A stretch of 64,000 nucleotides of DNA from Sphingopyxis terrae subsp. terrae NBRC 15098 (GCF_001610975.1 NZ_CP013342.1:1931001-1995000); one strand, 5' to 3'. Shown: positions 36,741-45,856, numbered from the stretch's first letter. Notes: generated by a model from the letters alone, not told the origin. A program made the numbers and translations.

Positions 36741-37198
36741 TGCAGATCGATCTGGTAGCGGGCCTCGTCGGCGCCGTGCCGGACCGAAAGGTCGAGCCGC
36801 CAGCGGCCTGCCGGCACCGTTTCGCGCGAGATCAGGCGGCCGTCCGCTGCCGGCGCGAAATGCACCGCGCGCGCCGGCAACTGGCCGAGCGGGTGGCTGA
36901 GCGTCGCGGTCGTCGCCAGCCCGCCGAGCGGCTTGCCCTGACTGCGGACGGCGAGTTCGATGTGGCGGTCGGCATCGAGCGTGGCGCTCTTGTCCCAGCC
37001 CAGCCGGTCCTGCGCGGCGGCGCGGGCGAGCCATTCGTTGTAGTGCTGGCTCGCGATATAGCTGTTTTCGACCACCGTGCCGCCGAAAGTCGAGAGGGCA
37101 AAGCGCGCCATGACGATGTTCACGGTGATGACGACCGCAAAGAAGGCGACGAGGATCGTCGTCATGTGCCAACCGGTGAAGCGGCGCGCCTTGCTCAT
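36737..37198 (-). CDS. ccoH: cbb3 oxidase assembly protein CcoH/FixH
   Basis: The 153-residue product has a single N-terminal helix (MTTILVAFFAVVITVNIVMARFAL) and a periplasmic FixH domain: STFGGTVVENSYIASQHYNEWLA and a C-terminal beta-rich part. FixH/CcoH is bound to CcoP and needed for oxidase assembly. The ATG at 37198 shares ATGA with the ccoG stop. Confidence 0.93.
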   Translation of the reverse strand: MSKARRFTGWHMTTILVAFFAVVITVNIVMARFALSTFGGTVVENSYIASQHYNEWLARAAAQDRLGWDKSATLDADRHIELAVRSQGKPLGGLATTATLSHPLGQLPARAVHFAPAADGRLISRETVPAGRWRLDLSVRHGADEARYQIDLQ

Positions 37199-38667
37199 TG
37201 TCCGGGCTCCTGATTGTCGGCCGGCGGCCGGTCGAACTGGATGGTCTCGCTGTCGCCGCGCGGATCGCCGTCGAGGCCGCGCGTCGCGATGGTGAAATCC
37301 TGTCGCGCCGCGCCCGCGGCGGGGGCGGCGACGAACAGCTTGACGCGGGTGACGCTGTCGGGTGCGAGCGTCAGCGTGATCCGCTGCGCCGCCTTGTCGC
37401 GCGAGCCCTCCTCGGTCCACAGCGCCGCGTCCTTGAGCCCGCTGACCGTCACCTCGACGCCGCGCGGGCGCGTTTCCATATTGCGCAGCTTGAGCGTGTA
37501 ATTGTTGCGGATATACCCGTCCGAAAGCTGGACGTAGAGCGGACTGCGCTCGTGCTGGACGGCCAGGTCGAGCCGCGTGCGCTGGCCCAGCGTGAACAGC
37601 ATCGCGGCGCCGATCGCGCACCAGATCGAAAAATAGATGATCGTGCGCGGACGGAACAGCGTCTTGCGCACCGGCCGCGCGGTGCCCCCGGCCTTTTCCG
37701 CGGCGGCATCCTCCAGCGTGCAATAGTCGATCAGGCCGCGCGGACGGCCGACCTGCGCCATCACCCCGTCGCAGGCGTCGATGCACAGCGCACAGGTGAT
37801 GCAGCCGATCTGCGGCCCTTCGCGAATGTCGATGCCGGTGGGGCAGACCGCGACGCATTGGTTGCAATCGATGCAGTCGCCGAAGGCGCCGGGGTGCGCC
37901 ATCGCCTTCTTGGTGCTGCCGCGCGGTTCGCCGCGCCAGTCCTTGTAGGTCACGAGCAGCGACTTTTCGTCCATCATCGCGGTCTGGATGCGCGGCCAGG
38001 GGCACATGTAGATGCACACCTGTTCGCGCATGAAGCCGCCGAGGACGAAGGTTGTCGCGGTCAGCACCGCGACGGTGCCATAGGCGACGGGCGCCGCCTG
38101 GCCGGTCCAGAAATCGTGCGTCAGCGTCGGCGCATCGGCGAAATACATGATCCACGCGCCGCCGGTCCAGAAGGCGACGGTCAGGTAGATCGCATATTTG
38201 AGCGCGCGCCTGGCGATTTTTTCGGCCGTCCACGGCCCCTGCGCGAGGCGGATCTGCGCGTTGCGGTCGCCATCGACCAGCCGGTCGACATGCTGGAACA
38301 GGTCGGTCCACACTGTCTGCGGACAGGCATAGCCGCACCAGGCGCGGCCGACCGCGCTCGTCACCAGAAACAGGCCGATGCCCGCCATGATCAGCAGGCC
38401 GGCGACATAATAGAATTCGTGCGGCCAGATTTCGATCTGGAACATGTAGAAGCGCCGGTGCGCGAGGTCGACCAGCACCGCCTGATCGGGCGCATAGGGG
38501 CCACGGTCCCAGCGAATCCATGGCGTCGCGTAATAGATCGCCAGCGTCACCGCCATGATCGCCCATTTCAGGCGGCGAAAAGGGCCGTCCACCCGCTTGG
38601 GATAGACGCCCTTGCGCGCCGCGTAGAGCGATGCCGTGCCGCCGGTCGGATCGTCAGGGCTGGCCAT
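37195..38667 (-). CDS. ccoG: Polyferredoxin-like cbb3 maturation protein CcoG/FixG
   Basis: The 490-residue membrane protein has about five helices in the first 240 residues with the paired motifs CGYACPQ and CIYMCPWPRIQ. Two 4Fe-4S ferredoxin sites follow (CIDCNQCVAVCPTGID, CITCALCIDACD), then a C-terminal Ig-like periplasmic domain. CcoG is a cupric reductase that supplies Cu+ for cbb3 assembly. ATG at 38667 overlaps ccoP by 14 nt. Confidence 0.95.
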   Translation of the reverse strand: MASPDDPTGGTASLYAARKGVYPKRVDGPFRRLKWAIMAVTLAIYYATPWIRWDRGPYAPDQAVLVDLAHRRFYMFQIEIWPHEFYYVAGLLIMAGIGLFLVTSAVGRAWCGYACPQTVWTDLFQHVDRLVDGDRNAQIRLAQGPWTAEKIARRALKYAIYLTVAFWTGGAWIMYFADAPTLTHDFWTGQAAPVAYGTVAVLTATTFVLGGFMREQVCIYMCPWPRIQTAMMDEKSLLVTYKDWRGEPRGSTKKAMAHPGAFGDCIDCNQCVAVCPTGIDIREGPQIGCITCALCIDACDGVMAQVGRPRGLIDYCTLEDAAAEKAGGTARPVRKTLFRPRTIIYFSIWCAIGAAMLFTLGQRTRLDLAVQHERSPLYVQLSDGYIRNNYTLKLRNMETRPRGVEVTVSGLKDAALWTEEGSRDKAAQRITLTLAPDSVTRVKLFVAAPAAGAARQDFTIATRGLDGDPRGDSETIQFDRPPADNQEPGQ

Positions 38668-39595
38668 CGGCTCCCTGTCCTTTCGGGGCGGCTGCGGCGA
38701 CCGCTGCGGGGGCGGGCGCCTTTTCGCCGCCGCCCAGCGAATAGACATAGGCGGCCAGCATCTTGATCGTCACCGGATCGAGCCGTTCGCCCCAGTGCGG
38801 CATCACGCCGTTGCGCGGATGGTTGATCGTCGCGGTCAGGCTGGCGCGATCGCCGCCATAGAGCCAGATGGCGTCGGTCAGCCTGGGGGCGCCGACGCTG
38901 CGGCCGCCTTCGCCCCCCACGCCGTGACAGACCGCGCAATTGGCCGAGAAGAGCGCGGCGCCGCGCGCCGACGAGGTGCTGGGTTTTTCCTGGCGGCTGA
39001 TCACGCGGACATGGCTGACGACATCGGCAATCTGTCGGGCGTCGAGGATGCCGTCGCGGCCGAAGGCGGGCATCTGACTGGTCCGCGTCGCTGCGACGTC
39101 GGGATTCCGGATGCCGTTGGTGATCGTATAATGGATAGCGGCAAGGTCGCCGCCCCACAGCCAATCATCGTCGGTCAGGCTGGGATAGAGGTTTTTGACC
39201 CCGGCGCCGCCGGCACCATGACATTGGACGCAATGGACGCGAAATGCCGCGCCGCCACCCTGGGTGGCCGCCTGCATCAGGTCGGGTCTGGCGGGCAGTT
39301 CGGCGATCGGCGTCGCGGCGATTGCGTCGACGATCGGAGCGCGCCGCCGGGTTTCGGCGGCGAGTTCCTTTTCGAGCTGGCCGCGGCTGCTCCAGCCGAG
39401 TGTGCCCTCGGTCGCGCTGCGGATCATCGGCCAGGCGGGATAGAGGATCACATAGACGATCCCCCAGATGATCGTCGCATAGAGTGACCACAGCCACCAC
39501 CGCGGCATCGGCGTATCGAGTTCCTCGATGCCATCCCATTCGTGACCGGAGGTGGCTGTGCCCGTCACTTCGTCGATGCGCTTATCTTCGGCCAT
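38654..39595 (-). CDS. ccoP: cbb3 oxidase dihaem cytochrome c subunit
   Basis: The 313-residue diheme subunit has one N-terminal helix (WWLWSLYATIIWGIVYVILYP) and two periplasmic class I cytochrome c domains with haem motifs CVQCH and CAVCH. Axial Met candidates are in QMPAFGRDG and GVMPHWGERL. It passes electrons from soluble cytochrome c to CcoO/CcoN. The start at 39595 overlaps ccoQ by 14 nt. Confidence 0.95.
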   Translation of the reverse strand: MAEDKRIDEVTGTATSGHEWDGIEELDTPMPRWWLWSLYATIIWGIVYVILYPAWPMIRSATEGTLGWSSRGQLEKELAAETRRRAPIVDAIAATPIAELPARPDLMQAATQGGGAAFRVHCVQCHGAGGAGVKNLYPSLTDDDWLWGGDLAAIHYTITNGIRNPDVAATRTSQMPAFGRDGILDARQIADVVSHVRVISRQEKPSTSSARGAALFSANCAVCHGVGGEGGRSVGAPRLTDAIWLYGGDRASLTATINHPRNGVMPHWGERLDPVTIKMLAAYVYSLGGGEKAPAPAAVAAAAPKGQGADGQP

Positions 39596-39746
39596 TGTCG
39601 TCTTCCTTGAAGATCATGTTCGCTGCTTCGTCATGGTGGCGGGCGGCTCCCTTGCGGAACGGCCAGGCGATGAAGAGGAGGAACATCGCCACCATGACGA
39701 TCAAGCCCCAGCTATCGGCGAAATGCCGTATCTCGTCATAGGTCAT
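39582..39746 (-). CDS. ccoQ: cbb3 oxidase small subunit CcoQ
   Basis: The 54-residue product has one membrane helix ([19 protein letters not shown]) followed by a short charged tail ending in KEDDNGRR. CcoQ stabilises the cbb3 complex against oxygen damage. The ATG at 39746 follows GGAGAAAGCG and shares ATGA with the ccoO stop. Confidence 0.92.
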   Translation of the reverse strand: MTYDEIRHFADSWGLIVMVAMFLLFIAWPFRKGAARHHDEAANMIFKEDDNGRR

Positions 39747-40516
39747 CGCGCTTTCTCCTGCGCGATGTCGGCGGCGTGCGCCTGTTCCTGCGGCGCCGCC
39801 TTGTCGACGTCGACGAGCGTTCCGAGCATCTGGAGGTAGGCGATCAGCGCGTCCATTTCGGTAAGACGCGCGGGATCGCCGTCGAAATCGCGGACCTGTG
39901 CCTTGGGATAGCGTTTCTGGAGATCGGCGGCCGACGCGGGATCGACCTGTGCCTTCAAATCCTCGTTGGCCTTGGCGATATCCTCCTTGGTATAGGGAAC
40001 GCCGACGCGATAGAGCGCGGTCAGGTCGTTGCGCAGATCGTCGGTCCGAAGGTCGTTTTCGGCAAGGAAGGCATAGGGCGGCATGATCGATTCGGGCACG
40101 ACGCTGCGCGGATCGATCAAGTGCGCGCGATGCCATTCGTCCGAATAGCGGCCGCCGACGCGCGCCAGGTCGGGGCCGGTGCGTTTCGACCCCCATTGGA
40201 AGGGATGGTCGTACATGCTTTCCGCCGCCAGGCTGTAGTGGCCATAGCGTTCGACCTCGTCGCGGAAGGGTCGGATCATCTGGCTGTGACAAAGGTAGCA
40301 GCCCTCGCGGATATAGATGTTGCGGCCGGCGAGTTCGAGCGGAGTATAGGGCCGCATGCCGTCGACCTTTTCGACGGTATTGTCGATCCAGAACAGCGGC
40401 GCGATCTCGACGATGCCGCCGATCGCCACGGCGACGAGCGAAAAAAAGCCAAGCAGGGTGATATTGCGTTCGAGCTTCTTGTGGCTGAAGCGCTTTTCGG
40501 TGGATTGGGTGGCCAT
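39743..40516 (-). CDS. ccoO: cbb3 oxidase monohaem cytochrome c subunit
   Basis: The 257-residue product has an N-terminal anchor helix ([25 protein letters not shown]), the haem c motif [15 protein letters not shown] and the family segments [18 protein letters not shown] and [16 protein letters not shown]. The C-terminal part holds [13 protein letters not shown]. It transfers electrons from CcoP to CcoN. It starts 14 nt after ccoN. Confidence 0.96.
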   Translation of the reverse strand: MATQSTEKRFSHKKLERNITLLGFFSLVAVAIGGIVEIAPLFWIDNTVEKVDGMRPYTPLELAGRNIYIREGCYLCHSQMIRPFRDEVERYGHYSLAAESMYDHPFQWGSKRTGPDLARVGGRYSDEWHRAHLIDPRSVVPESIMPPYAFLAENDLRTDDLRNDLTALYRVGVPYTKEDIAKANEDLKAQVDPASAADLQKRYPKAQVRDFDGDPARLTEMDALIAYLQMLGTLVDVDKAAPQEQAHAADIAQEKAR

Positions 40517-40530
40517 GGCCTGGAGGCTCC

Positions 40531-42189
40531 TTATTCGGCGGGAACGGGCGCCAGCGGGCGGTCCGCGGCGGCGTTATAGGGGGTCTCGGTCATCGGCTTC
40601 TCTTCGCGGACCTTGCCAGCAATCGTCGCCCAGACGTTGACGATCAGCAGGACAAAGCCGGCGAGATACATCGCCCCGCCGGCAGCGCGGATCAGATACA
40701 TCGGGTGCATCGCCGCGACGGTTTCGGCAAAGCTGTAGACGAGGTAGCCGTCGGCGCCATATTCGCGCCACATCAGACCCTGCATGATCCCGGCGACCCA
40801 CATCGAGGCGGCGTAGAAGACGATCCCCAGTGTCGCGAGCCAGAAGTGCCAGTTGACCATGCGCAGCGAATAGAGGCGCGGCCGTCCCCACAGGCGCGGC
40901 ACCAGATAATAGACTGCGGCAAAGGTGATCATGCCGTTCCAGCCCAGCGCGCCGGCATGGACGTGCGCGATCGTCCATTCTGTATAATGGCTGAGCGAGT
41001 TGACCGCCTTGATCGAGAGCATCGGCCCCTCGAAGGTCGCCATGCCATAGAAGGCGAGGGCGATCACCATCATGCGGATGATCGGATCGGTGCGGATCTT
41101 GTCCCATGCGCCGTTCAGCGTCATCAGCCCGTTGATCATGCCGCCCCAACTCGGCATCCACAGCACAACCGAAAAGACCATGCCCAGCGTCTGCGCCCAA
41201 TCGGGCAGCGCGGTATAGTGCAGATGGTGCGGACCCGCCCAGATATAGAGGAAGATCAGCGACCAGAAGTGGATGATCGACAGGCGATAGCTGTAGATCG
41301 GCCGTTCGGCCTGCTTGGGGACGAAATAATACATCATCGCAAGGAAGGGTACGGTCAGGAAGAAGGCGACCGCATTGTGCCCGTACCACCATTGCGTCAG
41401 CGCATCCTGCACCCCCGCGAAAGCCGAATAGCTTTTTGACCCGAAGATCGTTGCCGGCACCGACAGATTGTTGACGATGTGGAGCATCGCGATGGTGATG
41501 ATGAAGCTGAGGTAAAACCAGTTGGCGACATAGATATGCGGCTCGCGGCGTTTGACGATCGTGCCGACGAACACGACAAAATAGACGACCCATACGATGG
41601 TCAGCCACAGATCGACATACCATTCGGGTTCGGCATATTCGCGCGCTTCGGTGACGCCCATCAGATAGCCGGTGGCTGCGAGCACCAGAAAAAGCTGATA
41701 GCCCCAGAAGACGAAGCGGGCGGCGCCCGGAAAGGCGAGCCGCGCGCGGCAGGTGCGCTGGACGACATAGAAGCTGGTCGCGATCAGCGCATTGCCGCCG
41801 AAAGCAAAAACCACGCCCGAGGTGTGCAGCGGGCGCAGCCGTCCGAAGGTCGTATATTCAAACCCCAGGTTAAGCGCGGGATAGGCAAGCTGGAGCGCGA
41901 TATAAAGGCCCGCGATAAGACCCGCGGCGCCCCAGAAGATCGTCGCGATCACCCCCCAGCGGATCGGGTCGTCGTCATAGACGCCTTCGTCCGCGGGCAT
42001 TTTCAATATGCCGCGCGCGATGCCGTCGAAATCGGCGCGCGAGACGGTGGCCCACAGGACGGCGAGGCAGGCGACCGCGACGATCCCCATATGCACCGCA
42101 AAGGGCGCATCGACCGCGAGCGCCGCCATCACGAGCGCGAGAAGGGCGAGGCCCAGCCAGCCGCCCGCTTTCAATACCACACCGTCCAT
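40531..42189 (-). CDS. ccoN: cbb3-type cytochrome c oxidase catalytic subunit I
   Basis: The 552-residue haem-copper oxidase core has about 14 helices. The copper-ligand region is [25 protein letters not shown] and [15 protein letters not shown], and the low-spin haem His pair is in [20 protein letters not shown] and a later [11 protein letters not shown] region. cbb3 oxidase has high oxygen affinity and works at low oxygen. First gene of ccoNOQPGHIS. ATG at 42189 ([10 protein letters not shown]), 80 nt from an FNR box; a TSS 41 nt from the box centre would leave a ~45-nt leader. Confidence 0.97.
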   Translation of the reverse strand: MDGVVLKAGGWLGLALLALVMAALAVDAPFAVHMGIVAVACLAVLWATVSRADFDGIARGILKMPADEGVYDDDPIRWGVIATIFWGAAGLIAGLYIALQLAYPALNLGFEYTTFGRLRPLHTSGVVFAFGGNALIATSFYVVQRTCRARLAFPGAARFVFWGYQLFLVLAATGYLMGVTEAREYAEPEWYVDLWLTIVWVVYFVVFVGTIVKRREPHIYVANWFYLSFIITIAMLHIVNNLSVPATIFGSKSYSAFAGVQDALTQWWYGHNAVAFFLTVPFLAMMYYFVPKQAERPIYSYRLSIIHFWSLIFLYIWAGPHHLHYTALPDWAQTLGMVFSVVLWMPSWGGMINGLMTLNGAWDKIRTDPIIRMMVIALAFYGMATFEGPMLSIKAVNSLSHYTEWTIAHVHAGALGWNGMITFAAVYYLVPRLWGRPRLYSLRMVNWHFWLATLGIVFYAASMWVAGIMQGLMWREYGADGYLVYSFAETVAAMHPMYLIRAAGGAMYLAGFVLLIVNVWATIAGKVREEKPMTETPYNAAADRPLAPVPAE

Positions 42190-42268
42190 AATGCTTGTCC
42201 CTGCTTGGCGCGGTCCCTTCGACCGCACGGCTGGGAACCGCTCATGGACGGGGACGGTGGCCAAAACA

Positions 42269-42282
42269 TTGACCAGGATCAA
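42269..42282. promoter_or_regulatory. FNR/FixK box between ccoN and ompW
   Basis: TTGAC-CAGG-ATCAA matches the FNR/FixK consensus TTGAT-N4-ATCAA with one mismatch. Its centre is about 86 nt upstream of both the ccoN ATG (minus) and the ompW ATG (plus). At the class II spacing of -41.5, either direction would leave a ~44-nt leader, so one box may serve both genes. Confidence 0.87.
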
Positions 42283-42360
42283 GCAATTTTTTGCGTTCCA
42301 TCAATGCGCGGTGCGGCGGGCAAGCGCAGGGAGGCGCTCGTCAACGCAAGGAGTCACGAC

Positions 42361-43032
42361 ATGAAGACGCATTATCTCTCCCTCGCCGCTCTGGCCGCCG
42401 CGATGGTGGTTCCGGGCCAGGCCCAGGCCAAGGCCGGGGACGTTCAGGTGAAGCTGCTCGCGACCCTCGTCGCGCCCGACGGCAAGATCACCGACGTTAA
42501 ATATGACGGCCTCAGCCTGCCCGCCGGGACGCAGAGCAAGGCGAACGACAATGTCACGCCGACGATCGCGGTCGAATATTTCGTCACCGACAATGTCTCG
42601 CTCGAAACCATTGCCGGCGTGACCCAGCACGACGTCGATGGCGCCGGGGCGCTGGCGGGTGCCGAGCTGGTGTCCGACGTCAAGATCATCCCGGCGACGC
42701 TGACGCTGAAATATCATTTCGGCCGCGACGGCGGGATTCAGCCCTATGTCGGCGCCGGCCCGAGCTATTTCTTCTTCATCGACGAAAAGCCGGGCGTGAC
42801 GACGCGCGGACTGGGCGCGACGCGGCAGAAGATCAACGACAAGTTCGGCGCCGCGGTGCAGGCCGGGATCGATATTCCCGTGAATGACAAGGGGCTGGCG
42901 GTCTCGTTCGATGCGAAGCGCTATTTCCTGCGTCCGACCGCGACCTGGTATGCGGGTACGACCGAAGTGCTGCAAACCAAGCACAAGCTCGACCCGTGGG
43001 TGATCAGCGCGGGGGTGGCGTTCCGCTTCTGA
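42361..43032 (+). CDS. OmpW-family outer-membrane protein
   Basis: A 223-residue protein with a signal peptide (LSLAALAAAMVVPGQAQA) and an eight-strand barrel pattern of the OmpW family: AGDVQVKLLATLVAPDG, PTIAVEYFVTDNVSLETIAGVTQHDV, LKYHFGRDGGIQPYVGAGPSYF and a terminal SAGVAFRF beta-signal. OmpW forms a narrow channel for hydrophobic compounds, and in E. coli it is induced without oxygen. The ATG at 42361 follows AAGGAGTCACGAC. It is divergent from ccoN with a shared FNR box. Confidence 0.92.
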   Translation: MKTHYLSLAALAAAMVVPGQAQAKAGDVQVKLLATLVAPDGKITDVKYDGLSLPAGTQSKANDNVTPTIAVEYFVTDNVSLETIAGVTQHDVDGAGALAGAELVSDVKIIPATLTLKYHFGRDGGIQPYVGAGPSYFFFIDEKPGVTTRGLGATRQKINDKFGAAVQAGIDIPVNDKGLAVSFDAKRYFLRPTATWYAGTTEVLQTKHKLDPWVISAGVAFRF

Positions 43033-43050
43033 AGCGGCGCGCGGCGCTGA

Positions 43051-43092
43051 TCGGCGACATGTCCCCGCCGGGTGGTGGGGGTGTGTCGCCGA
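43051..43092. terminator. Candidate bidirectional hairpin between ompW and fnr
   Basis: TCGGCGACA and TGTCGCCGA pair over 9 bp around a 24-nt loop that can itself pair CCCC with GGGG. It lies between two convergent stop codons. No T-tract is seen. Confidence 0.45.
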
Positions 43093-43101
43093 CGCCGCCG
43101 G

Positions 43102-43794
43102 CTATCCCGCCATCGCTTCCATCGCGTCGCGATCGGTAATCACGATCTCGCGGCGCGAGGGGAGGTCCAGAAGACCGTCGGAGCGCATCCGGGTGAGCTG
43201 ACGGCTCGTCGTTTCGATCGTCAGCCCCAATATGTCGGCGATTTGCTGGCGTCCGAAGGGTAACTCGAAACCGTTACGCGTGCCGCCGACCTGGCATCCC
43301 TGCCCCGAAAGCCGTTCGGACATTTCGAGGAGGAAGGAGGCGACCTTTTCCGACGCCGATTTGCGACCGAGCAGCATCATCCAGTGCCGCGCCCGGTCGA
43401 GTTCGTCGAGCGTGCGGCGCAAGAGCTTCTGTTGCAGGTCGGGATGGTTGCCTGCAAATTCGTCGAAGGCGTTGCGGTTGAAAATGCAGACTTCGGCATC
43501 GGTCATCGCGGTGACGCTGTACGGGCTTTCCTTGCCGAACGGGCGGCCGATGAAATCCGACGGAAAAACGATGCCGACGATCTGCTCGCGCCCGTCGGCG
43601 GTCGCGACGACCAGTTTAAGTACGCCTTCGAGGACATTGGCGACCACCGGTGCGTCGTCGCCTTCCCAGAGCAGCGTCTGGCCCGCCTTGACGCGCTGCT
43701 TGCGCCCCATCTTGCCGAGCAGCAACAGCTCCTCGGGATTGAGGCTCGCACAGATCGCGCGGTTTCGCACGACGCAGGATGCACAGTCGGTCAC
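43102..43794 (-). CDS. Fnr/FixK-type oxygen-responsive Crp-family regulator
   Basis: The 230-residue regulator has an N-terminal CX2CX7C motif (Cys4, Cys7, Cys15) and an internal Cys103 (EVCIFNR). These fit the four ligands of an oxygen-labile 4Fe-4S cluster in FnrN/FnrL-type proteins. A cyclic-nucleotide-binding-like domain is followed by the helix-turn-helix GRQQIADILGLTIETTSRQLTRM; the E-T-x-S-R form recognises TTGA half-sites. It should activate the ccoN, ompW and hemN promoters found here when oxygen is low. Confidence 0.93.
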   Translation of the reverse strand: MTDCASCVVRNRAICASLNPEELLLLGKMGRKQRVKAGQTLLWEGDDAPVVANVLEGVLKLVVATADGREQIVGIVFPSDFIGRPFGKESPYSVTAMTDAEVCIFNRNAFDEFAGNHPDLQQKLLRRTLDELDRARHWMMLLGRKSASEKVASFLLEMSERLSGQGCQVGGTRNGFELPFGRQQIADILGLTIETTSRQLTRMRSDGLLDLPSRREIVITDRDAMEAMAG

Positions 43795-43963
43795 GCCGTT
43801 CGCCTAGCCGAATGCGCGGCATTTGGAAATAGCGAGAGCTTCCGCTCTGGCGGGATGAGGCGCCGTCGCGGAATCCCGGAAATTCGCGCCTCGGGCGTGC
43901 CGGTGACGCAGGATGATACGCCTATCGCGCCCCTCGTAACTTGATTTCGAATCATGATCCTCT

Positions 43964-44455
43964 ATGCCCTTTTGTGTGCAGGGTGACCCAGACAATTACA
44001 TCAGTCTCCTTTCGGCCGCGCAAATCGAAACGCTGCGGCTGGTTTTTGAGCACAAAAATTCCAAAGAGATTGCTCGCATTATGGATGTATCCCCGCACAC
44101 GGTTGATGAGCGTGTGCGGCGCGCTTTGAAAAAACTCAATGCATCCAACAGGATAGAGGCTGCGACGATTTTGGCACGTAACGGTGTATTCGACCAAGTT
44201 ACTCCCTATCAGCCATTGAGATATCAATTGATCAGCCTAGGCGACGAGGCGCCCGCCGATGAAGCCGGTGTGGGGCGCAGTTCGATCCGGCGGCTTTTCG
44301 ATATCGGTTCGCCATTTCCTACCGCGTCCCAGCCGGCCAACCGGCACGGGTTGATGGAAAGGATTATCTGGCCAATCCTGATCGCATTTGCGACCATTTT
44401 GGCTTTTTCCGCCCTCTATTCGATCCTTGTCGGTCTTGGTCGTGTGTTGACCTGA
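43964..44455 (+). CDS. LuxR-type HTH protein with C-terminal membrane helix
   Basis: The 163-residue product has an N-terminal LuxR/GerE helix-turn-helix (LSAAQIETLRLVFEHKNSKEIARIM, SPHTVDERVRRALKKLN, then RIEAATIL) and a C-terminal hydrophobic segment (IIWPILIAFATILAFSALYSILVGL). It therefore looks like a DNA-binding protein tethered to the inner membrane, without a sensory input domain. Codons are clearly more AT-rich than in neighbouring genes. The upstream region has the odd-spaced palindrome TGATT-TCG-AATCA. The target is unknown. It may be regulated by release from the membrane. Confidence 0.82.
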   Translation: MPFCVQGDPDNYISLLSAAQIETLRLVFEHKNSKEIARIMDVSPHTVDERVRRALKKLNASNRIEAATILARNGVFDQVTPYQPLRYQLISLGDEAPADEAGVGRSSIRRLFDIGSPFPTASQPANRHGLMERIIWPILIAFATILAFSALYSILVGLGRVLT

Positions 44456-44503
44456 ATGCTGCGGGGGGGATTCCGTCGGCATTCGTATACAAGGACCAGG
44501 ATT

Positions 44504-44884
44504 ATGCTGAATGAACGCATGTCTGCCGCCAAGAAGATCGCCTCGGACCTCCATCAGGCCGAAGATGCGATCGACGATACGATGATCAGCATCGCGCGTC
44601 TCGCCGCGACGCTGCCCACCGCACGGCGCGATACCAATATGTCGGCGATCGTCGGCCAGGAAGCGATGGCCAAGGTTGCGCAGGCGCTTGCCGCGGCCGG
44701 CGAAGTCCGTCAGCTGCTGACCGACGCGCATCTCGCGCTCAGCGTCACGCAAAAGCAGGTCGGTCTCGGCACGCGCATGTTCGGTGCAGGCGTCAAGCCG
44801 CCGGCGGCAACGCTGGTCGAGGATGGCAGCAACGATCACGGCGATCCCGCGGTGGCGCATCTGCCGCTCGCCAAAGCGTCGTAA
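44504..44884 (+). CDS. Small conserved-looking helical protein of unknown function
   Basis: Not recognised. The 126-residue product is mainly alpha-helical, Ala-rich and without signal peptide or membrane helix. Segments such as SAAKKIASDLHQAEDAIDDTMISIARLAATLP and ALAAAGEVRQLLTDAHLALSVTQKQVGLGTRM suggest a coiled-coil or four-helix bundle. ATG at 44504 chosen because the upstream extension is not protein-like. It lies between the LuxR-type gene (48-nt gap) and a membrane protein gene (27-nt gap) on the same strand. Confidence 0.72.
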   Translation: MLNERMSAAKKIASDLHQAEDAIDDTMISIARLAATLPTARRDTNMSAIVGQEAMAKVAQALAAAGEVRQLLTDAHLALSVTQKQVGLGTRMFGAGVKPPAATLVEDGSNDHGDPAVAHLPLAKAS

Positions 44885-44911
44885 GTTCAAGAGCGGGGGT
44901 GGACGAACCAC

Positions 44912-45325
44912 ATGTGGACCGTAGCGGGCTATTATGCGGTTCTGCTGACCACGGTGGCCGTCGCGATGTGGCGCGGCGGTCCCCTCGAGCGCTGGGCCGC
45001 CTATACGGCCCTGCTCGCGTCGGTGTGCACCACCCTCCTCGCACCCAATCCGGATTGGTCGCATATTGAATATAATATCTTTGCGATAGACCTGGTCGCG
45101 CTCGCGAGCTTTTGGTTCATCGCATTGAAAACGCAGCGTTTCTGGCCCTATTGGATCACGGGATGGCAGTTGATCGCCATTTTCGGCCATGTCCAGAAGC
45201 TGATGTTTTCGGAGATATTGGCGCGTCCCTACGCGCTGCTTTCAATGTATATCTCTTACCCGATCTTGTTCGTCATTCTGTACGCATCGGGTTCGACCAG
45301 GCGGAGGGGTGGTGTCGGAGTGTAG
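44912..45325 (+). CDS. Small polytopic membrane protein of unknown function
   Basis: Not recognised. The 137-residue product has four to five membrane helices (AGYYAVLLTTVAVAMW; WAAYTALLASVCTTLLAP; FAIDLVALASFWFIAL; YWITGWQLIAIFGHV; YISYPILFVILYA). It ends in a basic tail (RRRGGVGV). Codons look native. It is on the same strand as the membrane-tethered LuxR-type gene two genes upstream, and together they may form a small module. Confidence 0.74.
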   Translation: MWTVAGYYAVLLTTVAVAMWRGGPLERWAAYTALLASVCTTLLAPNPDWSHIEYNIFAIDLVALASFWFIALKTQRFWPYWITGWQLIAIFGHVQKLMFSEILARPYALLSMYISYPILFVILYASGSTRRRGGVGV

Positions 45326-45355
45326 CGCCTGAAGGCGCACCAGGGGTCCCATCAC

Positions 45356-45850
45356 ATGCAGCAATTTTCCAACCAAGAAATTGCCGATCTGAAATCGCGT
45401 ATCGACGAAATTCACGAGCTGCTCGCCGCGCGCGGCGGCGACGAGTCGGCGGCGCCGGTCCGCGTCGAGCTCGAACCGCGCAGCGACGTGGCGGCGCCGC
45501 GGCTGGTCGACCAATTGTCGTTCAGTATCCAGGCCCGCCGTATGCGGCGCCATCATTTCGGCAGCGCGCAGATGTCGGGCCCGACGTGGGACATGATGCT
45601 CGACCTGATGCTGGCCAATGCCAATGGCCGTATCCTGAGCGCGAGTGACCTCGCGACGGGGGCCGGCGTGCCGTTGTCGTCGGGGCTGCGGATGATCGCC
45701 TCGCTCGAGGCGATGGGGCTCGTCAAACGGTCGATCGACGAACGCGACCGCCGCCGGACCATCGTCCGCCTGACCGATGCGGGGACCGAGCGGATGGCCA
45801 GCTATTTCGAGAAAGTCGGCCTGGCGTTGCGGAGCAATCGCGCAGGTTGA
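45356..45850 (+). CDS. MarR-like winged-helix regulator with N-terminal coiled coil
   Basis: The 164-residue product begins with a helical segment (NQEIADLKSRIDEIHELLAARGG) that may form a coiled coil. The C-terminal ~85 residues are a MarR-type winged helix: WDMMLDLMLANANGRILSASDLATGAGVPLSSGLRMIASLEAMGLVKRS, with a wing DERDRRRTIVRLTDAG. The effector and target are unknown. It is the last gene of the plus-strand run and converges on fliA through a strong hairpin. Confidence 0.83.
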   Translation: MQQFSNQEIADLKSRIDEIHELLAARGGDESAAPVRVELEPRSDVAAPRLVDQLSFSIQARRMRRHHFGSAQMSGPTWDMMLDLMLANANGRILSASDLATGAGVPLSSGLRMIASLEAMGLVKRSIDERDRRRTIVRLTDAGTERMASYFEKVGLALRSNRAG

Positions 45851-45856
45851 CCGGCG

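Noticed and set aside
34257..36758. 833-residue open frame on the plus strand opposite ccoI
   Set aside because: Arg/Gly/Ala-rich low-complexity translation typical of antisense of GC-rich genes; ccoI has all catalytic motifs on the minus strand.
43942..43954. TGATT-TCG-AATCA palindrome upstream of the LuxR-type gene as an FNR box
   Set aside because: The half-sites are spaced for 13 rather than 14 nt and read TGATT/AATCA, so they do not fit TTGAT-N4-ATCAA. It may be an operator for another protein.
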